64,000 nt of DNA, taken from NCBI RefSeq assembly GCF_014836635.1, contig NZ_JACSQL010000002.1:682001-746000 (forward strand). The letters run 5' to 3'. The stretch's first letter is position 1. The number at the start of each line of letters is the position of its first letter. Positions 26,814-36,547 of the stretch are shown one piece after another. The notes beneath the pieces are model-generated. The model was given only the letters and a program-made list of their open reading frames with translations. It made no database searches and was not told the DNA's origin. The translations under genes were made by a program, and so were the position numbers. Source of the stretch: Paenibacillus gallinarum. GTDB lineage: Bacteria; Bacillota; Bacilli; Paenibacillales; Paenibacillaceae.

Positions 26814-29540
26814 TTGACTTTCAAACCTAGCAATATCAATTCCATTCCTTCTAAAAAAATGGTATCTGCCATGCTCGCCAGCCTGATGGCGCTTAGTGCC
26901 TACGCAGGAGTAGCGGGAGCTGAAACAGCTCCCGTTTCTGTTACGGCTAAAGCGGCAACAGGTATGTTCAGTGATGTGAAGAGCGGGTATTGGGCAGAGA
27001 AGCATATTTACAAATTAGCATCTCAAAATATTCTTCTAGGTAACAACGGATTGTTTAGACCAGGTGATGCAGTAACCCAGCAAGAAGCGATTACGATGGC
27101 CATTCGATTTGTGAATAGAGAATCAGAACTTCCTGCCGCTGATAAAGCAAAACTTCCAGCAGGGATTTCAACAAGCAATTATTTTAAATCCTATGTTTCA
27201 TTGGCATTTGATCTCGATCTAGTTGATGAGAAGGAAGAAGCAAAAGTAAAGATTGATAAAGGGACATGGGGAGAGAAAAAAGCTTCTCGTGAATGGATTA
27301 CAAAGTTGTTAATTAGAGCCATCGATAAAGAAGCAGAAGCGAAGGCAGCCGGAAATGCGCCTACCGATTTTGCGGATAATGACAAAATATCGGATGGTGT
27401 GAAAGGCTACGTAAGTGTAGCAGTTGATTTGAATATTGCCCAGGGAATATCAGGGAATAAATTCAATCCACAGGGAAATGTAACTCGTGCTCAGTTAGCG
27501 ACGTTCTTTAGTCGTGGCGGGGGCTACAAAGATTATTCTTATGCAGGACAACACAAGGGATACATAACCGAACTGACAGACAGCAAAATAACCTTGTACA
27601 CCGGCAGTACATATGTAACATTCACAAGAAATGCAAATACGCCTTTCTTTACGAGTGCTTCTGAGCTGAAGATTACTGCGGCTGACATTGCATTATACAG
27701 CGAAGTCATGGTAGCCGGTAAAAACCAAACGGCTACTTATGTAGAGAGCTTAGATAATACACCGAAGACGGAATCCGTAGAAGGCAGCTTTGAACGTCTG
27801 TCTGGAAACAAACTATGGTTATTTGCCGGAGATACGTATCAAGAATACACATTCACAGATAAAACCGTATTTTACGATCAAAATGGTAATGCCATTAAAG
27901 CTGCAGACTTAACTGCAGGAAGTGTTATAGAGATTCAGAGAGAAACATTTACTACACAAAAAAATCCAGTTGCTGTTCGTGTGAAATCAGGCGTAGTAAA
28001 TAAGACAGCTACGGGTAAAGTTCAATCTGTTGATCCAACATCTAAAACAGTTACCGTAGTGAACGACTCAGGGACTATCGATGTACTCAAAATTCAAGAT
28101 GGAATTAGTGTGATTAGATATCAAAATGAGATTGTAGCTTTATCTGAGTTGAAAATAGGAACAGCAGTGAAGTATACAATCAAAGACAGTATTGCTCAAT
28201 CGATTGAAATTACAGCAGGTGTAGAACGTACGGTTCGAGGTACACTGTATGAGCTTGGTGCTAATCATTCGACTATTACCTATATGAGAGATGGCGGCTC
28301 GCTAGAAGTGAAGCTCTTGGCCTCAAATCCTCAGATTGTAATTAGTGGAATAGAGCAGCCGATCATCAGTGATCTGCTGGCAGATGGCAAAGCAGGTGAC
28401 GTGGTAGAAATCACGCTGAATAGTAATGAAGAGGTTACTAAAATTGAAGTACTGAATCGTCAGATGGAACGGGTGAATTTGGCTACGGTTGTTTCTTATA
28501 ACAATAAAACGAAACTACTTACCGTACTCGACGCCAACAAGAAACCTCAGGTGTTTACACTTGATGAAAAAACAAAACTCGAGTATAACGCCACATCTCC
28601 GACGCTGGCGGGTATTGAATCTTATCTGACAGAAGGCCGTAAAGTGAACCTTAATACGATTGGGACACGCGCTTTATCTTTGTCGATCGTTTACAAGTAT
28701 GAAGGAACAGTTACGGAACTGAGTACAAGTTCCAAGAACGTGAAACTGCTTCAGACGAATGGAGAAAGCATCACTTTGCCTTACCAAACGACTCCTTCTG
28801 TTGAGTTATATGGAAAGAGCAGTGCTTCCTTGTCTGATGTAAAAGCAGGCGATAAGATTACAGCTATGCTAGGTGCAAATCAGGACGTTATTAGTAAAAT
28901 ATATGTGAAATCTGCAGTGCAATTTGAACTGCAATCACTGAATTTGTCTACCTACCGTGCTGAGGTGAAAAAAGATGGAGCTACAAGCCAAATTTATGTA
29001 GACAAACTATCTATTACAGGCGATAATGGAGCAGCTATGAAACCAGCTGATCTAAAATTAGGTTCGCTTATCAATGTATCTTTTGATGGCAATACGCCGC
29101 AGTCCATCCAAGTTGTAAAACAAACATGGGGCGAAATTAGCAGCATTAGTGGAAATATAGTAACTTATAAGACCGCTTCGGGTTCAAGTGAATCTGTGAA
29201 TACGAGTAAGGTTAAAGTAGTCAAGAATGGCAGCACGTCTACCACGCTTGGTTCGCTTACTACGGCTGATCATGTCATCTTTACCCAAGATGCAGATGGA
29301 ACTCCAGTATTTCATGTGCTTTCACCTGTATCAAAAGCGTTTTGGACATATAGTGCGTCTACCAATGAACTACAAGTAAAACGCACTTCTACGACAGACA
29401 CTAACTATCGCTATCAATTGTCACCGAATGTTTACATTCATCAAGGTGATAGTACTTTGAGCGTGCAATCTCTCAAAGATAATGATAATATTGTATTGTA
29501 TCTGCTCAATAACGTAGTAGTTGAGATTTCCAAACCGTAG
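26814..29540 (+). CDS. S-layer homology (SLH) domain surface protein
   Basis: Starts at TTG 26814 after GAGAGGAG; 908 residues. A signal peptide (about 1-37) leads into three SLH units (about 45-235). The first and third match well (FSDVKSGYWAEKHIYKLA and GYVSVAVDLNIAQGI...FNPQGNVTRAQLATFF); the middle one is diverged. The remaining about 670 residues form tandem beta-rich units of a recurring kind (G-x-(V/L)-x-x-(L/V)-...-V-T/V-x-x-x-G). SLH repeats usually bind pyruvylated wall polymer, so this is an anchored wall protein. No catalytic motif was seen. Confidence 0.9.
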   Translation: MTFKPSNINSIPSKKMVSAMLASLMALSAYAGVAGAETAPVSVTAKAATGMFSDVKSGYWAEKHIYKLASQNILLGNNGLFRPGDAVTQQEAITMAIRFVNRESELPAADKAKLPAGISTSNYFKSYVSLAFDLDLVDEKEEAKVKIDKGTWGEKKASREWITKLLIRAIDKEAEAKAAGNAPTDFADNDKISDGVKGYVSVAVDLNIAQGISGNKFNPQGNVTRAQLATFFSRGGGYKDYSYAGQHKGYITELTDSKITLYTGSTYVTFTRNANTPFFTSASELKITAADIALYSEVMVAGKNQTATYVESLDNTPKTESVEGSFERLSGNKLWLFAGDTYQEYTFTDKTVFYDQNGNAIKAADLTAGSVIEIQRETFTTQKNPVAVRVKSGVVNKTATGKVQSVDPTSKTVTVVNDSGTIDVLKIQDGISVIRYQNEIVALSELKIGTAVKYTIKDSIAQSIEITAGVERTVRGTLYELGANHSTITYMRDGGSLEVKLLASNPQIVISGIEQPIISDLLADGKAGDVVEITLNSNEEVTKIEVLNRQMERVNLATVVSYNNKTKLLTVLDANKKPQVFTLDEKTKLEYNATSPTLAGIESYLTEGRKVNLNTIGTRALSLSIVYKYEGTVTELSTSSKNVKLLQTNGESITLPYQTTPSVELYGKSSASLSDVKAGDKITAMLGANQDVISKIYVKSAVQFELQSLNLSTYRAEVKKDGATSQIYVDKLSITGDNGAAMKPADLKLGSLINVSFDGNTPQSIQVVKQTWGEISSISGNIVTYKTASGSSESVNTSKVKVVKNGSTSTTLGSLTTADHVIFTQDADGTPVFHVLSPVSKAFWTYSASTNELQVKRTSTTDTNYRYQLSPNVYIHQGDSTLSVQSLKDNDNIVLYLLNNVVVEISKP

Positions 29541-29572
29541 TCATTTCTTTAAGCAGTAAGAAGAAGAATGAC

Positions 29573-29610
29573 CGTCTTGATACGGACTAGCCGTATCAAG
29601 ACGTTTTTTT
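29573..29610 (+). terminator. Terminator after the SLH gene
   Basis: A perfect 13-bp stem CGTCTTGATACGG / CCGTATCAAGACG with a 5-nt loop and eight T residues. Confidence 0.95.
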
Positions 29611-29630
29611 TGTAGGGGGTAAGCTCATCA

Positions 29631-30326
29631 TTGAATGCAACGATAGTACGTCACATTCTTGATACCATCGCAAACATGTTTCCCGATGCACATTGTGAAC
29701 TAAAGCACAGCAACGCGTTTGAACTTACCATCGCGGTTTTGTTGTCGGCACAATGTACGGATGAAACGGTAAATAAAGTGACAGTGGACCTGTTCCAAAA
29801 ATATAAAACTCCTGAAGATTATATTGCTGTTCCTCTAGAAGAATTGGAACAAGATATCAGAAGAATCGGTTTGTATCGCAACAAGGCGAAGCATATACAG
29901 AATATGTGCCGTATTTTGATAGAGCAGTATGAAGGAGAAGTGCCAAGTGAACACGATCGCCTGGTTCAACTACCAGGAGTAGGGCGAAAAACTGCAAATG
30001 TGGTAGTCTCCAACGCTTTTGGAGTTCCGGCAATTGCAGTGGATACCCACGTAGAGCGTGTGTCGAAACGATTGGGTCTTGCGGGATGGAAAGATTCCGT
30101 TCTTGAAGTGGAGAAAAAGCTGATGAAAAGAGTACCCATGGATGAATGGACGATTACCCATCACAGACTCATCTTTTTTGGCCGATATCATTGTAAGGCA
30201 CAGTCACCTAAATGTCAGGTCTGTCCGCTTCTGGACGTCTGTCGTGAAGGGAAAAAGCGTATGAAAACGTCCCAAATCAGGAAAGATAAGGAACGAGGAT
30301 CATCTGCTTTAACCAAGAGAAAATAG
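29631..30326 (+). CDS. nth: Endonuclease III (DNA glycosylase/AP lyase)
   Basis: Base-excision repair of oxidised pyrimidines. TTG start (29631) after GGGGGT; 231 residues. The helix-hairpin-helix LPGVGRKTANVV holds the catalytic Lys, and the catalytic Asp lies in VDTHVERVSKRLG. A C-terminal C-x6-C-x2-C-x5-C [4Fe-4S] loop is present, followed by a basic tail of about 25 residues. The start lies only about 20 bp after the SLH terminator. Confidence 0.96.
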   Translation: MNATIVRHILDTIANMFPDAHCELKHSNAFELTIAVLLSAQCTDETVNKVTVDLFQKYKTPEDYIAVPLEELEQDIRRIGLYRNKAKHIQNMCRILIEQYEGEVPSEHDRLVQLPGVGRKTANVVVSNAFGVPAIAVDTHVERVSKRLGLAGWKDSVLEVEKKLMKRVPMDEWTITHHRLIFFGRYHCKAQSPKCQVCPLLDVCREGKKRMKTSQIRKDKERGSSALTKRK

Positions 30327-30352
30327 TAAACGAATAGTAGAGGATGAGAAAA

Positions 30353-30625
30353 ATGAAATGCATTTCCGTGTACACAGACAAATTTGACGCTTTTTCTGAT
30401 ATTTTTGAAGAAGTAGTCGCAACTGAAATGAGCGAAAATGAAGAAAAAGAAATCGAAGGAATTACAGTAAGCCATTCCGGCGATGTTCCTGAACATTATC
30501 TTGAGCGTATGTCTCAAAAAACTGAAGTGGTTGTAATGAAAGATAAGTTAAGAAACATTACGATCCTGCAGCATGGACAAGTATTTGAAATCTTGCTTCC
30601 TACGCTTGAGAATGCAGTTCAATAA
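30353..30625 (+). CDS. Small conserved-looking protein of unknown function
   Basis: ATG 30353 follows AGAGGATG at good spacing (ATG 30344 overlaps the ribosome site); 90 residues. It is acidic, with no membrane segment and no motif I recognise. An alternating pattern near the end (TEVVVMKDKLRNITILQHGQ) suggests a small alpha/beta fold. It lies 26 bp after nth and is probably co-transcribed. Confidence 0.75.
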   Translation: MKCISVYTDKFDAFSDIFEEVVATEMSENEEKEIEGITVSHSGDVPEHYLERMSQKTEVVVMKDKLRNITILQHGQVFEILLPTLENAVQ

Positions 30626-30682
30626 AGAATTTGTAAAACTATAAATAGGCTGAATATTTCAGAAATAGATTATTCAGCGATC

Positions 30683-30747
30683 AACCGAGTCCCGCGTTTC
30701 GATAAGAAAGTGATCTTTCTTATCGAGCGAGGGAGTCGGTTTTATTT
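30683..30747 (+). terminator. Long two-part terminator hairpin
   Basis: Inner stem CGATAAGAAAG / CTTTCTTATCG and outer AACCGA...CCCGC / GCGAGGG...TCGGTT, followed by a T-rich tract. Confidence 0.85.
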
Positions 30748-30851
30748 TATTCTGAAAGATTTTGCGAAATTAGGTTCAAATCTCCAGTTCTGAGTGATAA
30801 AATGTACATATTTGGTTGAAAAGAAAAGTTGAGAAGGAGCCTGACTAGGAC

Positions 30852-33800
30852 ATGCTGACACACAGGAGCAGACAGAATGAAGAAATGCGAGAGCGTTTAC
30901 AAGAACTGCAACAGTTTTTTATTCAGCACGAGGACAAGACAGCATCATCTGCCATGGAAGATTTACTTCAGAAAGCGGCCGTAGATGAAGTGACGATTGC
31001 CTTTTGTGGTCATTTTTCAGCCGGAAAATCAAGTCTGATTAATAGTCTATGCGGTAAAAAAGTACTCCCAGCAAGTCCTGTACCTACGAGTGCCAATGTA
31101 GTGGCTATTCGAAATGGACAAAAGTTAGCTAAAATATACCAAACGCAGCAAGAAGGTGAACGAGAGTTCTCTTCCGACGAAATAAGTCCCATCGTAGCAA
31201 TGCCTGAAGAATTAGATGAGTATTGTAAGAATGGTGAACAGTACTCTTATATCGAGGTGTGGGATGAGGTTCCCCTTCTGCAAGAGCATGCTGTTTTACT
31301 GGATACACCTGGTGTAGACTCGACTGACGATGCTCACAAGAAAGCAACGGATTCAGCTTTACATCTGGCTGATGCTGTTTTCTATGTGATGGATTATAAC
31401 CATGTACAATCGGAGAATAATTTATCTTTTGCAAAAAGCTTGTCCGATTGGGGGAAACCTCTTTATCTAGTCGTAACCCAGATTGATAAACACCGTGAAC
31501 AAGAGCTTAGCTTTTCAGCGTACCGAAGTGCTGTAGAGGAAGTATTTGCTGCGTGGGAAGTTACCTATGCGGGTCTCTTATTCACGACGTTGAAACAAAA
31601 GACACATCCATACAACCAGTGGAATGAACTAGTTCAACTGGTTAAAACCATTCCTGATCTCCGATCAGACCTTATCCAGCACAGTATTGCCTCGTCTACA
31701 CGTCATGTAGGAGAAGAATTTGTCAAGAACTGGGAAGCAAAACATGAGGATAGGAAAGTACAAATGCTGAATGAGCTTGGAGGAGAAGAAGGTGCGGTAA
31801 GACTGGCTTCCGAGACCTCGCGTTTTAATCAAGAAATCGCGCAGATAAAGGAAATGACTGCTGAAGAAAGAAAACATTTTCGAACTGAGGCAGATCAGTT
31901 GCTGTCTTCAGCCAATATCACGCCTGCAGACGTAAGATCAGCTGCCGAGAGTTATCTAGAAAGCAGACGCCCGGGATTCAAAGTTGGCTTTTTATTTAGC
32001 TCAGGGAAGACGGAGCAAGAAAAAGAGACACGCCTGCAGCAATTTTGGGATCTCCTCACGAGACAAGCGGACGGGCAAATTGCCTTCCATCTTCGGAGTC
32101 TGTTAAGAGGGTTAGGGCAGTCCCATGGATTATGGAATGAAGAGTGGAACGAGAAATTAGAAGCAAATTTGTACACTCCTGAGGTAGAACTGATTACTAA
32201 ACGTAAAGCACCTGATACGCAGATCACGGGGGAATATGTACTCAATTATTGTAAAGATCTGCGGGCAGACCTAATTGCATCCTACCGGAGATCCGCTCTT
32301 GAATTGGCAGATGCTCTGCTTCATGAGCTATCTGAGAAAAATGCATCTGTCCTTGTGGCTTTGGAGGAACAAAGAAAACAGCTGGATGTGAAAAATAAGG
32401 TTGCTGATCAGTTATCCCAGTTGGAGCAGCATATTCAGGATACGGCAGCGGCGGTGCGTGTGATGCTCCCGGCAATGACAACATTGACCTCGGATCTATT
32501 ACCAGAGGTCAGTCACAAGACTGCTCCGGTGGAAACATCAGCAGTCCTACCCGGCACCGGTGTAGATCGTAATGTTGCTGCACCCGAGCATACGAGCTCC
32601 CTTACTGTGCGCAAGGAGCGTCCGGCTCTTACCGCTCGCCGGTATGAGCGACTGTCTGCAGCTGCAACAAGACTACGCGAGGCCGCAGCCCATCTAGCCC
32701 CCTATTCCGCTATGAACTCGGCGGTACGGGGACTGAATACACGCGCGGCATCCTTTGCCGGCGGAACATTCACTTTGGCGCTGTTTGGTGCATTCAGCGC
32801 CGGAAAATCATCATTCGCCAGTGCTTTGCTTGGCGAAGCAGTCTTGCCGGTATCGCCGCATCCAACCACAGCGGCAATAAACCGGATTATGGCGCCGCCA
32901 GAAGGCATGACGCACCGGACAGCACAAGTGACGATGAAATCCAAAGACAGCATCTGGGCAGATCTGTCGTTTTCATTTAATCTTCTTGGTCTTGGTGTTC
33001 CAGAAGAGAAGACATGGAGGGCGGCCGTGGGTGGGCTGACTCCGCAGCAAGTACATCCGGCGGGCCGTCCACATTACAGCTTTTTGAAAGCTGCAGCCCG
33101 TGGATATGATAATGCTTTGTCTAAGCTGGGACAATCTTTTGTAGTGAATATGGATGAATACCGGGCTTATGTTGCTGAAGAATCGAGATCTTGCTTTGTA
33201 GAGTCGATTGATTTGTATTACAGCTGTGATCTAACAAATCAAGGGATCATCATCGTTGATACACCAGGAGCTGACTCAATTAACGCAAGACATACCGGAG
33301 TTACATTTAACTATATGAAGAATGCGGATGCTCTAGTGTTTATAACGTATTACAACCATGCTTTTTCTCAGGGAGACAGGCAGTTCCTGAATCAACTGGG
33401 CCGGGTTAAGGACACGAAGTCCCTTGATAATATGTTTTTTGTGATCAATGCAGCGGATCTCGCAGCTTCTTCCGAAGAATTAGAACTGGTTAAAGATCAT
33501 GTCAGCGAGAAACTACAACAAAACGGGGTGAGGTCCCCCCATCTTTATGCAGTTTCTAGTCTGCAAGCCCTTGATGCCAAGCAAACGGGGAACGAAGACA
33601 AACTTGCTGAGTCAGGTTTCACGGAGTTTGAACAAGCGTTCAGCACATTTGCAGGAGAAGAATTACTAGATATTGCTCTGCTTGAAGCAAATAATGATAT
33701 TCTAATTGCCCGCAAAAGAGTAGAACAGTGGGTTCAAGATGCGCGTCAGGGAGCTGAAGCGAGAGAACATCGTAAAGTAGAACTAGAAAAGGCACTTACA

Positions 33801-34532
33801 CAGGGGGAGCAGCTTCTTCAACTACTGGCAAATCAATCAAAAGATTACGAGATCGCTCAGGAGACTCAGGAATTAATTTTCCATACGGGTCAGCGTATTG
33901 GTTACCGCATTTCAGAGTTTATGTCTGAAGCATTCCACCCCTCTGTACTTAGAGAAGATGCAGGTGACTTAAAAGCCATATTTATCTCTTCAGGCCGGGA
34001 ACTGCTTCGAATGCTGAATCTTGAAATGCAGCAAGAGCTGCTTGCAACTTCCATCAGGCTGGAGAACAAAGGGAAACAGCTGGTTACTGTAGCCGCAGAG
34101 GAGACGGTAAACGAACTCAGTGGGCTGACATCAGGCACCTCTCTGTCGGTCAGTTTATCGAAGGGGTGGGAAACTCCGTCTCTGCGGACGGGGGAAGAAC
34201 AGGAGAGTATTGAATTTAAACTGTTTTGGAAATACTTCAAGAACCCAAAATCCTTTTTTGAAAGCAACGGCAGAAAAGAGTTACAGCAAGTCCTTGAGCC
34301 AGAGCTTAAACAATTCATCAGTAAACAGTTACAGCAGAACGAGTCTCTGCTTATGGATTACTATCAATCACTTATTCGGACATCGTTTCATGAGGTTTCC
34401 CTGGATCTCAGTGAGCAGTGGAAAGAGAATATATCTGGACTAGTCGCAGCCCTTGATTTGGCAGATGATTCAGAAAAGTTAGTCCTGCTTGCCCAAAAAT
34501 TATCTTCACTCGAACAGGAATCACATATTTAA
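30852..34532 (+). CDS. dynA: Tandem dynamin-like GTPase (DynA type)
   Basis: A bacterial dynamin carrying two GTPase modules in one 1226-residue chain, like B. subtilis DynA/YpbR, which tethers and fuses membranes and helps protect against membrane damage. The first P-loop is GHFSAGKSS (53-61) with LLDTPGVDS; the second is GAFSAGKSSF (about 646-655) with VDTPGADS (about 802). Long helical stretches after each GTPase domain form the dynamin stalk. The GC content of about 32.4-33.1 kb, around the second P-loop, is visibly higher than the rest. GGAG lies 13 nt before the ATG, slightly far. Confidence 0.94.
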   Translation: MLTHRSRQNEEMRERLQELQQFFIQHEDKTASSAMEDLLQKAAVDEVTIAFCGHFSAGKSSLINSLCGKKVLPASPVPTSANVVAIRNGQKLAKIYQTQQEGEREFSSDEISPIVAMPEELDEYCKNGEQYSYIEVWDEVPLLQEHAVLLDTPGVDSTDDAHKKATDSALHLADAVFYVMDYNHVQSENNLSFAKSLSDWGKPLYLVVTQIDKHREQELSFSAYRSAVEEVFAAWEVTYAGLLFTTLKQKTHPYNQWNELVQLVKTIPDLRSDLIQHSIASSTRHVGEEFVKNWEAKHEDRKVQMLNELGGEEGAVRLASETSRFNQEIAQIKEMTAEERKHFRTEADQLLSSANITPADVRSAAESYLESRRPGFKVGFLFSSGKTEQEKETRLQQFWDLLTRQADGQIAFHLRSLLRGLGQSHGLWNEEWNEKLEANLYTPEVELITKRKAPDTQITGEYVLNYCKDLRADLIASYRRSALELADALLHELSEKNASVLVALEEQRKQLDVKNKVADQLSQLEQHIQDTAAAVRVMLPAMTTLTSDLLPEVSHKTAPVETSAVLPGTGVDRNVAAPEHTSSLTVRKERPALTARRYERLSAAATRLREAAAHLAPYSAMNSAVRGLNTRAASFAGGTFTLALFGAFSAGKSSFASALLGEAVLPVSPHPTTAAINRIMAPPEGMTHRTAQVTMKSKDSIWADLSFSFNLLGLGVPEEKTWRAAVGGLTPQQVHPAGRPHYSFLKAAARGYDNALSKLGQSFVVNMDEYRAYVAEESRSCFVESIDLYYSCDLTNQGIIIVDTPGADSINARHTGVTFNYMKNADALVFITYYNHAFSQGDRQFLNQLGRVKDTKSLDNMFFVINAADLAASSEELELVKDHVSEKLQQNGVRSPHLYAVSSLQALDAKQTGNEDKLAESGFTEFEQAFSTFAGEELLDIALLEANNDILIARKRVEQWVQDARQGAEAREHRKVELEKALTQGEQLLQLLANQSKDYEIAQETQELIFHTGQRIGYRISEFMSEAFHPSVLREDAGDLKAIFISSGRELLRMLNLEMQQELLATSIRLENKGKQLVTVAAEETVNELSGLTSGTSLSVSLSKGWETPSLRTGEEQESIEFKLFWKYFKNPKSFFESNGRKELQQVLEPELKQFISKQLQQNESLLMDYYQSLIRTSFHEVSLDLSEQWKENISGLVAALDLADDSEKLVLLAQKLSSLEQESHI

Positions 34533-34538
34533 GAGTAC

Positions 34539-34586
34539 AAAAAACACCCTTCCTATGCTTTTTTCGTAGCGGGGGTGTTTTTTTGC
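34539..34586 (+). terminator. Terminator after dynA
   Basis: An AAAACACCC...CTATG / CGTAG...GGGTGTTTT hairpin followed by T residues. Confidence 0.85.
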
Positions 34587-34774
34587 GCAGATGACCCTGA
34601 ATAGGAGAGGATAGCTGACCATTTAATTGAGAGATGGGGATTATTTCCTGTTATTGCCCAATCATACGAAAAGAAGGCCAAATATGAGTTGATTCTCGCT
34701 TTGCCGAGGTGGTAATGCGGTGATAAACTTCATTAATGTTCGTAAAAAAGTAAATATTTTGAAGGAGGAGAAAC

Positions 34775-36547
34775 ATGGATGTTCTCAGGCAGCTGCAGAG
34801 CTTCTTCTGGTCCAAACGTAATTTGTTGTTTTTATCAATACTTTGCTTGGCCTTAGCGACTGCACTCGGGCTTATATACCCGAATCTACTGAGGGTACTC
34901 ATTGATGATATGATAACGCCTCGTAATTTTGAAGGCGTTCCCATGCTTGCCCTAACCGTACTCGGAGTGGTCATTTTAAAATCATCATTGCAGTTCTTGC
35001 ATGGCTTTTTTGGCGCTAGGCTTGGTAACTATCTTGCTTATCGTTTACGTAATGCATGTTACGAAAAATTACAGTTTTTGTCTTTCCGCTATTATGATAC
35101 GGCTAAGACAGGGGACCTGATGTCACGGCTAACCGGTGACCTGGAAGCGATACGTAACTTTATCGGGTTCGGTTTTGCTCAGATTTTAAATATGGTTCTC
35201 ATGGTTCTGTTTGGGTCGATTATGATGTTCTCAATTAATTGGCAGCTGACCTTATTTACAATGATCTTCATGCCGATCCTTGTGATGGTTGCTCTAAAAT
35301 TTGAAACACAAATCCACCCTGCTTTCCAAGAAATGCGGCTGGCGATGAGCTCACTTACGACAGCGGTTCAAGAAAATGTAACCGGAGTGCGTACCGTTAA
35401 ATCGTTTGCTCGTGAACCCCATGAGGTAGATAAGTTCTCAATTCGGAATGAACGCTATAAGTCGAATCAGATTTTTGCATCATCATTATGGGCTAAGTTT
35501 TTCCCGATCATGGAACTTCTGGCTTCGATGAGTGTTATATTACTTCTTGTTGTTGGCGGCAGATTAGTCATACAAAAAGAATTATCATTAGGCGAACTTG
35601 TTGCTTTCTTTAGTTTAATTTGGTACATAATCGGACCGATGTGGAATATTGGCTTCCATATCAATAACTATACACAGTCCAAAGCCTCCGGTGAACGCGT
35701 ACTGGAGTTACTTAATCAGCCTATTGATGTTCAGGATACAGAGGATTCTATTATTCTTGCGCCCGAGCAGGTTAAGGGGCATGTTTCTTTTGAACATGTG
35801 ACCTTTGCTTACGGAAACAAAATAGCAGCCGTTACAGATATTAATCTGGATGCACCACCGGGAACGGTTATTGGTTTTCTGGGAGGCACAGGATCGGGTA
35901 AATCAACGATTATTCAGCTGTTAATGCGCGCCTATAACATTAATTCAGGTTCGATCAAAATTGACGGCATGGAGATTAATGATATCAATATTCGAGCCTT
36001 ACGCAGCCAGATTGCGGCCGTGTTCCAAGAGACATTCCTGTTCTCATCCAGTATTCGTAATAATATTTCATATGGTTTAAAAGACGTATCTATGGAGGAG
36101 ATCATCCGCGCTTCTAAACTTGCAAAAGCCCATGATTTCATCATGGAAATGCCACTTGGGTACGACACGATTGTCGGTGAGCGGGGAATGGGCTTATCTG
36201 GTGGTCAGAAGCAGAGAATTGCGATCGCGAGAGCACTGCTCAAGAATCCTAAAATCCTCATTCTTGATGATGCGACGAGCGCAGTTGATATGGAGACAGA
36301 ACATGAGATTCAGTCGGGGTTCCAGGAAGTTATGCGAGGAAGAACAACATTTATTATCGCCCATCGGATTTCCTCTTTAAGACATGCGGATGAAATATTG
36401 GTGCTTAACGAAGGTCACGTAGTTCAGCGGGGGACGCATGACGAACTGATTAAAGTTCCTGGTCAATACCAAGATGTCTATCATATTCAGTATGCGGATC
36501 ATATCGCTCGTGAGCAGCGGGCACCCGGAAAGCAGGTGAACTCATGA
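34775..36547 (+). CDS. ABC exporter half, subunit with degenerate catalytic Glu
   Basis: 590 residues: six-helix exporter domain (about 1-320) and C-terminal ATPase. Walker A GGTGSGKST (370-378) and signature LSGGQ (474-478) are canonical. The residue after the Walker B Asp is Asp (498-499, LDDATSAVD) instead of catalytic Glu. With the next gene (ATGA overlap) this makes a heterodimeric ABC exporter of the YfiBC/BmrCD/TM287-288 kind, exporting lipids, drugs or peptides. Start at ATG after GAAGGAGGAG. The substrate is unknown. Confidence 0.93.
   Translation: MDVLRQLQSFFWSKRNLLFLSILCLALATALGLIYPNLLRVLIDDMITPRNFEGVPMLALTVLGVVILKSSLQFLHGFFGARLGNYLAYRLRNACYEKLQFLSFRYYDTAKTGDLMSRLTGDLEAIRNFIGFGFAQILNMVLMVLFGSIMMFSINWQLTLFTMIFMPILVMVALKFETQIHPAFQEMRLAMSSLTTAVQENVTGVRTVKSFAREPHEVDKFSIRNERYKSNQIFASSLWAKFFPIMELLASMSVILLLVVGGRLVIQKELSLGELVAFFSLIWYIIGPMWNIGFHINNYTQSKASGERVLELLNQPIDVQDTEDSIILAPEQVKGHVSFEHVTFAYGNKIAAVTDINLDAPPGTVIGFLGGTGSGKSTIIQLLMRAYNINSGSIKIDGMEINDINIRALRSQIAAVFQETFLFSSSIRNNISYGLKDVSMEEIIRASKLAKAHDFIMEMPLGYDTIVGERGMGLSGGQKQRIAIARALLKNPKILILDDATSAVDMETEHEIQSGFQEVMRGRTTFIIAHRISSLRHADEILVLNEGHVVQRGTHDELIKVPGQYQDVYHIQYADHIAREQRAPGKQVNS

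Noticed and set aside
34690..34730. GAGGTGGTAATGCGG before the ABC exporter genes, reminiscent of a T-box
   Set aside because: It lacks the ACCGCG core, no Stem I or terminator is visible, and exporters are not typical T-box targets.
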